Shown here: piece by piece, positions 59,831 through 64,000 of the stretch
Numbering within the stretch: position 1 is the stretch's first letter
How the letters are laid out: the number at the start of each line of letters is the position of its first letter
DNA from: Devosia rhizoryzae
Lineage (GTDB): Bacteria; Pseudomonadota; Alphaproteobacteria; Rhizobiales; Devosiaceae
Assembly (NCBI RefSeq): GCF_016698665.1
Contig: NZ_CP068046.1
Coordinates: 1,612,001-1,676,000 of the forward strand
Direction of reading: 5' to 3'
Length of the DNA: 64,000 nt
Notes under the pieces: model-generated
Databases searched by the model: none
What the model was told of the DNA's origin: nothing
What the model saw: the letters and a program-made list of their open reading frames with translations, nothing else
Made by a program: the position numbers and the translations under genes

Positions 59831-59918
59831 GTAAAGACGGTATGCGAGCCGCCGGAGCGGGACAATCGCATTGTTGGAATGGGAGGGATTTGTGGGCGTG
59901 ATGGCATCGAGCCAAGAC

Positions 59919-60087
59919 CACCCCCTCCCTAGCTTCGCTAAGCCTTGCGGCTAAGCTGCGCTACCCTCCCCTCTGAGGGGGAGGGTGAAAGCGGTGGGTG
60001 TCCCAATTCGATGCCACCTTCCCCCTCAGAGGGAAGGCAAGCAGAGCTTGGCGAGGAACGAGCCTAGCGACGCTCGGAAGGGGGTGA
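59919..60087. repeat. Palindromic repeat family C, copy 3
   Basis: ACCCCCTCCCTAGCTTCGCTAAGCCTTGCGGCTAAGC then CCCTCCCCTCTGAGGGGGAGGG, CTTCCCCCTCAGAGGGAAGG and CGCTCGGAAGGGGGTG. It ends one base before the stop codon of the next gene. Confidence 0.9.
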
Positions 60088-60088
60088 T

Positions 60089-60706
60089 CTAGGCCGCGAA
60101 AGCCTTTGTCGCCGTTTCGGCATTGCGCATGGCGCGGGTGGCGGCGTGCTTGGCGAGCTGGCCGGCGCCGCCGTGGAACTGGGAGAAGGTGATGCGGCCC
60201 GTCGTGCCGAAGATGGTGACGCCGCGCCAGTTCGGACGCACCGAACGGACGTCGGACCAGTCGAGCGTCGTTTCGCGACCCAGCGCCGTGCGATGCTTGA
60301 CCTGCCGGTTGTTCCAGCTCGTATTGGTGAATAGCCCGGCAAGGCCGATGCCGATGGCGCCGGCCGCGAGCAGCAGGACCGCGATATAGGTTGCGACCAG
60401 CTGCGTCGTGTCGGCGGCGCTGCCCATGACGATCACGGCGAACAGGAGCACGGCAGCCAGGGCCGCGGCGCCATAGCAGGCGAAGTATTCGACCATGGAG
60501 GGGCGCAGTTCGGCCCAGCCGCCATCAACGACCATGGCTTCCTCGGGCTGGATGATCCGCAGCGCCAGGAAGGCGGCGTAGCCGAAGGCGACCACGCCGG
60601 CTGCGCGCGAGAGCGGCAAATGGGCGGTGGCAGGGATATATTTGAGAACGATCAGCAAGGTGATCGTGAACAGTGGCAAAGCCACTTCCTGCCAACGCAA
60701 AGGCAC
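60089..60706 (-). CDS. Membrane protein with cytoplasmic PH-like tail
   Basis: The 205-residue protein has four or so hydrophobic helices (VALPLFTITLLIVLKYIPAT; AAGVVAFGYAAFLALRII; YGAAALAAVLLFAVIVMG; AVLLLAAGAIGIGLAGLF) and a C-terminal beta-rich part (HRTALGRETTLDWSDVRSVR then IFGTTGRITFSQFHGG) like the bacterial PH_7 or PH domain. GTG 60706 was chosen because AGGAGAG lies seven bases upstream; the upstream GTG at 60787 has none. Function unknown. Confidence 0.75.
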   Translation of the reverse strand: MPLRWQEVALPLFTITLLIVLKYIPATAHLPLSRAAGVVAFGYAAFLALRIIQPEEAMVVDGGWAELRPSMVEYFACYGAAALAAVLLFAVIVMGSAADTTQLVATYIAVLLLAAGAIGIGLAGLFTNTSWNNRQVKHRTALGRETTLDWSDVRSVRPNWRGVTIFGTTGRITFSQFHGGAGQLAKHAATRAMRNAETATKAFAA

Positions 60707-60849
60707 GCTTGTCTCTCCTGGGTGCGAGGCCGATGTCCCGATCGGCAGCCGTAGGAGAAAGGTACGTGACGCCAGTGATTTGACCACTCACATTCTCGCC
60801 AGAATTGAATGGCGCGAAACGGGCCCACGGAACCGTGGCGAATATGTCA

Positions 60850-60876
60850 CGAAAAAGCCCGGGGCGAACCCCGGGC
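60850..60876 (-). terminator. Rho-independent terminator after the DHA2 transporter
   Basis: On the minus strand GCCCGGGG-TTCG-CCCCGGGC then TTTTTC, six bases after the transporter stop. Confidence 0.94.
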
Positions 60877-60882
60877 CTCTAT

Positions 60883-62460
60883 TCAGCGTGTGGCGCCGAT
60901 CGGGGCACCGACCGCGGCGGCAGTGGCATGTTCCTCTGCCGCAATCTCAGCCTCCGGCTCCTTGCGCAAGGAGCTGGCAAGTGGCCGCTCCTCGAGCAGG
61001 AATGAGAGGCCAAAAGCGAGCACGGCAGCGCCAGCGGCGGTGAAAAACACCGGATGAAGCGCGCTGGCGAAAGCTTCGAGCACCAGTCCACGGACCGGAT
61101 CAGGCAATTTGGCGACGGCCTGGGCACTGAAGGCGCCGGTGCCGCTGCCGGCCGGCATGATGTCACCCAGGCGAGAAGCGAGGCCGCTCGAGAAGATGGC
61201 ACCGAAGACCGACACGCCGATCGAGCCACCAATCTGGCGGAACAGGGTGTTGCCGGCCGTGGCTGCGCCGACCATCTGGCGATCGACGGCATTCTGGGTA
61301 GCCGTGACGCTGACCGAGTTGACCGGACCGATGCCGGCTCCAACCAGGAACATGTAGATGGCAACCATCCAGGACGGCGTATCGAGCTGCATGGTGGCGA
61401 GCAGAACGAGGCCGATGATCAGGATGAACGTCGCGCCGATCGGCAGCATGCGATAGCGGCCGGTGCGGGTCATGGCGAATCCCGAAAGCATGGAGGCGCC
61501 GATCAGACCGACCATCATGGGCACGAGCTGAAGGGCAGAGTCCGTAGGCGAGATGCCCTTGGCGAGCTGCAGATACATGGGCAGGAAGGTGATCGAGCCG
61601 AACATGGCCATGCCGACCAGGAACCCGACCGCGCTGGTTACCGCAAAGGTGTTGTTGCGGAAGAGGACCAGCGGCAGCACCGGCTCTTCGGCGCGGGCCT
61701 CGACCCAGATAAAGGCGGCCAGTGCGGCGACGGCACCGACAACGAGGCCGATGATCTCGACGGAGAACCAGGGGAAGGTGTTGCCGCCCAGCGAGCTGGC
61801 GAGGACGAAGGCGGTGAGGCCGGTCGAGAGCAGGACGAAGCCGGTATAGTCGATGCTGTGCTTGACGCGTTCGGCACGCGGCTTGAGGGCGGCGGCGATA
61901 ACGACAAGCGCAAGGATGCCGAGCGGCAGGTTGATTAAAAAGATCCACTGCCAGGAAATGTGCTCGACGATGAAGCCGCCAAGCAGCGGGCCAACGACCG
62001 TCGCGACGCCGAAGACGGCGCCGAAAAGGCCCTGCACCTTGCCGCGCTGGCGCGGTGGGATGATGTCTGCGACCACAGTCATGGCAACGACCATGAGGCC
62101 ACCACCGCCAAGGCCCTGCACCGTGCGGGCGGCGATGAGGAAGGTCATGTCGGTCGCCATGGCGGAAAGGACGGCGCCGATCAGGAAGATGACGATCGCC
62201 ACCTGCAGCACGATCTTGCGGCCAAAGAGGTCGCCGAGCTTGCCGTAGATCGGGGCGACGACGGTGGAGCTAAGAAGGTAGGCGATCACCACCCAGGTCA
62301 GGTGATCGAGGCCGCCGAGCTGGCCAACGATGGTGGGAAGGGCAGTCGAAACAATGGTTTGGCCCAAAGAGGCCAACAAAAGGGTGACGGCGACGGCGCC
62401 GATCACCAGCTTGGTCGATGGGTCTTGCAGCTCGGAAGCTGGCTCAACAGCAGCGGACAT
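60883..62460 (-). CDS. DHA2-family (14-helix) MFS drug efflux transporter
   Basis: The 525-residue transporter has 14 helices. Motif A reads YGKLGDLFGRKIVLQVAIVI, the antiporter motif C reads GAVFGVATVVGPLLGGFIVE, and SWQWIFLINLPLGILALVVI is typical of DHA2 pumps such as EmrB. Asp/Arg residues in loop 2-3 are kept. Inner membrane, exporting drugs or toxic organics by proton antiport. It is divergent from marR, with a repeat-rich 140-bp control region. A terminator follows. Confidence 0.94.
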   Translation of the reverse strand: MSAAVEPASELQDPSTKLVIGAVAVTLLLASLGQTIVSTALPTIVGQLGGLDHLTWVVIAYLLSSTVVAPIYGKLGDLFGRKIVLQVAIVIFLIGAVLSAMATDMTFLIAARTVQGLGGGGLMVVAMTVVADIIPPRQRGKVQGLFGAVFGVATVVGPLLGGFIVEHISWQWIFLINLPLGILALVVIAAALKPRAERVKHSIDYTGFVLLSTGLTAFVLASSLGGNTFPWFSVEIIGLVVGAVAALAAFIWVEARAEEPVLPLVLFRNNTFAVTSAVGFLVGMAMFGSITFLPMYLQLAKGISPTDSALQLVPMMVGLIGASMLSGFAMTRTGRYRMLPIGATFILIIGLVLLATMQLDTPSWMVAIYMFLVGAGIGPVNSVSVTATQNAVDRQMVGAATAGNTLFRQIGGSIGVSVFGAIFSSGLASRLGDIMPAGSGTGAFSAQAVAKLPDPVRGLVLEAFASALHPVFFTAAGAAVLAFGLSFLLEERPLASSLRKEPEAEIAAEEHATAAAVGAPIGATR

Positions 62461-62529
62461 TTATGCGATCCTTGAAAAACAGGCGGGTCGGCGTCCGGCG
62501 TCGGCCCTTGCGGAATTCACTTAGGCGGC

Positions 62530-62589
62530 ATACATGTGCCTCCAGCAGATACATGTCAATAGCATGCATTTGTCAGAAGCATGCAAATG
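62530..62589. promoter_or_regulatory. Repeat-rich MarR control region between the pump and marR
   Basis: ATACATGT occurs at 62530 and 62549 (19 bp apart), and AGCATGCATTTG at 62561 is followed by AGCATGCAAATG at 62578 (17 bp apart). GCATTTG and CAAATG are also inverted. These are likely operators of the MarR protein. Confidence 0.55.
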
Positions 62590-62602
62590 GGCGAGGTCTC
62601 CT

Positions 62603-63211
62603 ATGCCTCTCAAGGACACAAGCGAAGTCGGCGCCCTGTTGCGCCAGGCCGGTATCGATGCTCAGACCGCCGAAGCGGTGATGGACATCGACGGGCTGAT
62701 GCAGAAATGGCGCCGCCGCGCCTTGCGGCGCGAGTTGGGGCATCGGGCGCTGGTCGACCTAAAGATCGGCATCGACCTCGCGCAGTTCGATGTCCTGGTG
62801 GCGATCGAAGGGCCCGAGCCCGAGTTCGGCGAGGTCGGGGGCGAGACCATGGTCGCGACCGTCGCCGAGCGGCTCAACATCGACCCGTCGCGCGCCAGCC
62901 GCCTCGTCAGCGAAATGGTGGAACAGGGGTTCGCCCGCCGTGGCGTCAGCCAGGCCGATGCGCGGCGCACGATCATCGAGCTCAGCGACCGCGGCTGGGC
63001 GGTGGTTCGAGCCGTGCGGGCTTATAAATTCCTGATCATGGGCGATTTTCTGGGCGAGTGGGACACGGCGGAGCTCGCTGCTTTTGTCCCCATGCTCAAG
63101 CGCTTCGGCAGCTGGATGGATGGGATCGACCCGGCTACCGAAAAATACGCGGCCGAGATCGAGCAACTCGCCGCGGGTTTGGCTCAGGCGCCAAAGGCTG
63201 AAGTTGCGTAA
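62603..63211 (+). CDS. MarR-family regulator of the divergent efflux pump
   Basis: The 202-residue MarR protein has a winged helix around DLAQFDVLVAIEGPEPEFGE, ETMVATVAERLNIDPSRASR (recognition helix) and LVSEMVEQGFARRGVSQADA with a basic wing. The C-terminal helices dimerise. It is divergent from the DHA2 pump and likely represses both until the pump's drug binds. ATG 62603 has GAGGT nearby; the longer frame starting at 62534 would overlap the operators. Confidence 0.88.
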   Translation: MPLKDTSEVGALLRQAGIDAQTAEAVMDIDGLMQKWRRRALRRELGHRALVDLKIGIDLAQFDVLVAIEGPEPEFGEVGGETMVATVAERLNIDPSRASRLVSEMVEQGFARRGVSQADARRTIIELSDRGWAVVRAVRAYKFLIMGDFLGEWDTAELAAFVPMLKRFGSWMDGIDPATEKYAAEIEQLAAGLAQAPKAEVA

Positions 63212-63313
63212 TCGCTGCGACAGTTTTCCGCCGAGGCTTTACTTCTCTAGCCGCCTTCCGGCGAGCAGCAGCGATGATCACGGCCGAGGCGACTTAGAGT
63301 GGATCAGCCCAAG

Positions 63314-63402
63314 TAGACCTCATCCTGAGCCTGTCGAAGGACGAGGTCGTGGCACAGCCGGTGCAAGCGACCTCGTGGTTCGACAAGCTCACCATGAGGT
63401 CT
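63314..63402. repeat. Palindromic repeat family B, copy 3
   Basis: TAGACCTCATCCTGAGCCTGTCGAAGGACGAGGTCGTGG on the left and CGACCTCGTGGTTCGACAAGCTCACCATGAGGTCT on the right; the ends are inverted. It ends 12 bases from the helicase stop. Confidence 0.9.
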
Positions 63403-63413
63403 CTTGATACAGC

Positions 63414-64000
63414 CTAGTCCTCGGCGCGCTTTTTCTTGTGGTCCTTGACCTTGGGCTTCTTGGGCGCGGCGGTGCCGTCGGCGGGTTTGGACCATTTTGG
63501 CTTGCCCTTGTCCTTGGCGACCGGAGGACGCGGGGCTTTTGCCGGGCGCTCCGCAAAATCTTCAGACTTCGGCTTGCCGTAGCGCTCCTTGCGATCGGCC
63601 TTGGTGTCGCGCGGCGCCATCGGATCATAAGCTTTGGGCGGGCCCGGCGGACGGGTCTTTGCCGGACGTTCCGAGCGTTCACCCGGGCCATCTACGGCAT
63701 TGATGTAGATGCCCTTCTCGTCCGTGCCGTTTTTGCCAACGCTGCGCAAGAACCCATCGACCTTGTCGGCCGCCACTTCGAAGATCGTCTCGGTATCGAA
63801 GATGCGGATCGAGCCGATCGCAGATTTGCTGACGCCACCGGCCTTGCAGATCATCGGCAAAAGCCAGCGTGGCTCGGCGCGCTGCTTGCGGCCGACCGAG
63901 ACCTTGAACCAGGTGCCGCCGGCAAAGGTCTCGCGGGTGCGGGGTGCCCGCGGGTCGTCGACGACGAGCGATGCCGTGATCTCCTCCGGCACCGGACGCG
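63414..64000 (-). CDS. DEAD-box RNA helicase C-terminal part, DbpA-type RNA-binding domain (cut by window edge)
   Basis: Reading minus from the window edge, the visible 195 residues begin after the helicase core, which lies outside. A DbpA-like RNA-binding domain reads TWFKVSVGRKQRAEPRWLLP, MICKAGGVSKSAIGSIRIFD and TETIFEVAADKVDGFLRSVG, then a long Lys/Pro/Arg-rich tail (KDKGKPKWSK and KVKDHKKKRAED). This points to a helicase of the CsdA/DbpA type acting in ribosome assembly or cold adaptation. The helicase motifs themselves are not visible in the window. Confidence 0.85.
   Translation of the reverse strand, partial: RPVPEEITASLVVDDPRAPRTRETFAGGTWFKVSVGRKQRAEPRWLLPMICKAGGVSKSAIGSIRIFDTETIFEVAADKVDGFLRSVGKNGTDEKGIYINAVDGPGERSERPAKTRPPGPPKAYDPMAPRDTKADRKERYGKPKSEDFAERPAKAPRPPVAKDKGKPKWSKPADGTAAPKKPKVKDHKKKRAED

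Noticed and set aside
1-64000. CRISPR arrays, insertion sequences, prophage genes or integrases
   Set aside because: Repeats present are dispersed palindromes, not regularly spaced arrays; no transposase, integrase or phage structural protein was recognised.

Overview
The window reads as chromosome of a GC-rich alphaproteobacterium of the order Hyphomicrobiales (Rhizobiales). The evidence is conserved synteny (plsX-fabH-ihfA-merR; glyA-nrdR-nusB; rsh-pyrE-acpS-lepB-rnc-era-recO; an L,D-transpeptidase next to an LdtR-type MarR regulator), a Porin_2-type porin, a BA14K protein, an alphaproteobacterial Bpt transferase and a cysteine-free HemB metal site. Devosiaceae (Devosia and relatives) is my best guess for the family, by inference only. 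Almost every gene is intact. Two are cut by the window: an MFS transporter at the left edge and a DEAD-box helicase at the right edge.

Layout. 1-2.5 kb: MFS exporter, then an FMN riboswitch controlling a RibN-like riboflavin importer. 2.7-6.9 kb: minus-strand lipid/IHF operon (cytochrome bc1 chaperone, DUF177, plsX, fabH, ihfA, merR). 7-11.3 kb: bamE and glyA-nrdR-nusB, without the ribD/ribE/ribH genes often found there, then a BA14K protein. 11.6-17.7 kb: L,D-transpeptidase/LdtR, hemB, EamA, RDD and bpt. 17.8-30.3 kb: housekeeping block with parC, recO, era, rnc, lepB, acpS, pyrE, rsh, rpoZ, smpB and dapA. 30.5-36.2 kb: an alpha/beta-hydrolase-like protein lacking its catalytic residues, an envelope operon built round an OmpA protein with five tandem repeats, and a porin. 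36.6-40.6 kb: amino-sugar locus (nagA, SIS deaminase, NagQ-type GntR and divergent murQ-like etherase) with paired TGGTATT-type operators. 40.6-43.1 kb: MHYT-GGDEF-EAL protein.

43.4-50.1 kb is the most unusual region. It holds an alpha/beta hydrolase fused in frame to a double NTF2/SnoaL protein, a HisD/HpsN-like dehydrogenase, an RraA-like aldolase, a short MetE-like methyltransferase and a bicupin. Two near-identical 16-bp palindromes in its two control regions tie these genes into one probable regulon, apparently an undescribed catabolic pathway.

50.2-64 kb: a secreted PQQ-type dehydrogenase fused to a PEBP domain, a secreted esterase, treZ, tRNA-Ser(GCU), DUF2147, a TauE/SafE exporter, a molybdopterin oxidoreductase, a DHA2 efflux pump with its MarR regulator, and the helicase end.

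Several families of palindromic intergenic repeats are scattered through the window, typically within a few tens of bases of stop codons. I saw no CRISPR array, insertion sequence, prophage or integrase. Start codons were moved from the longest reading frame where a Shine-Dalgarno sequence or family length favoured another site. All family names come from reading the translations; no database search was possible.
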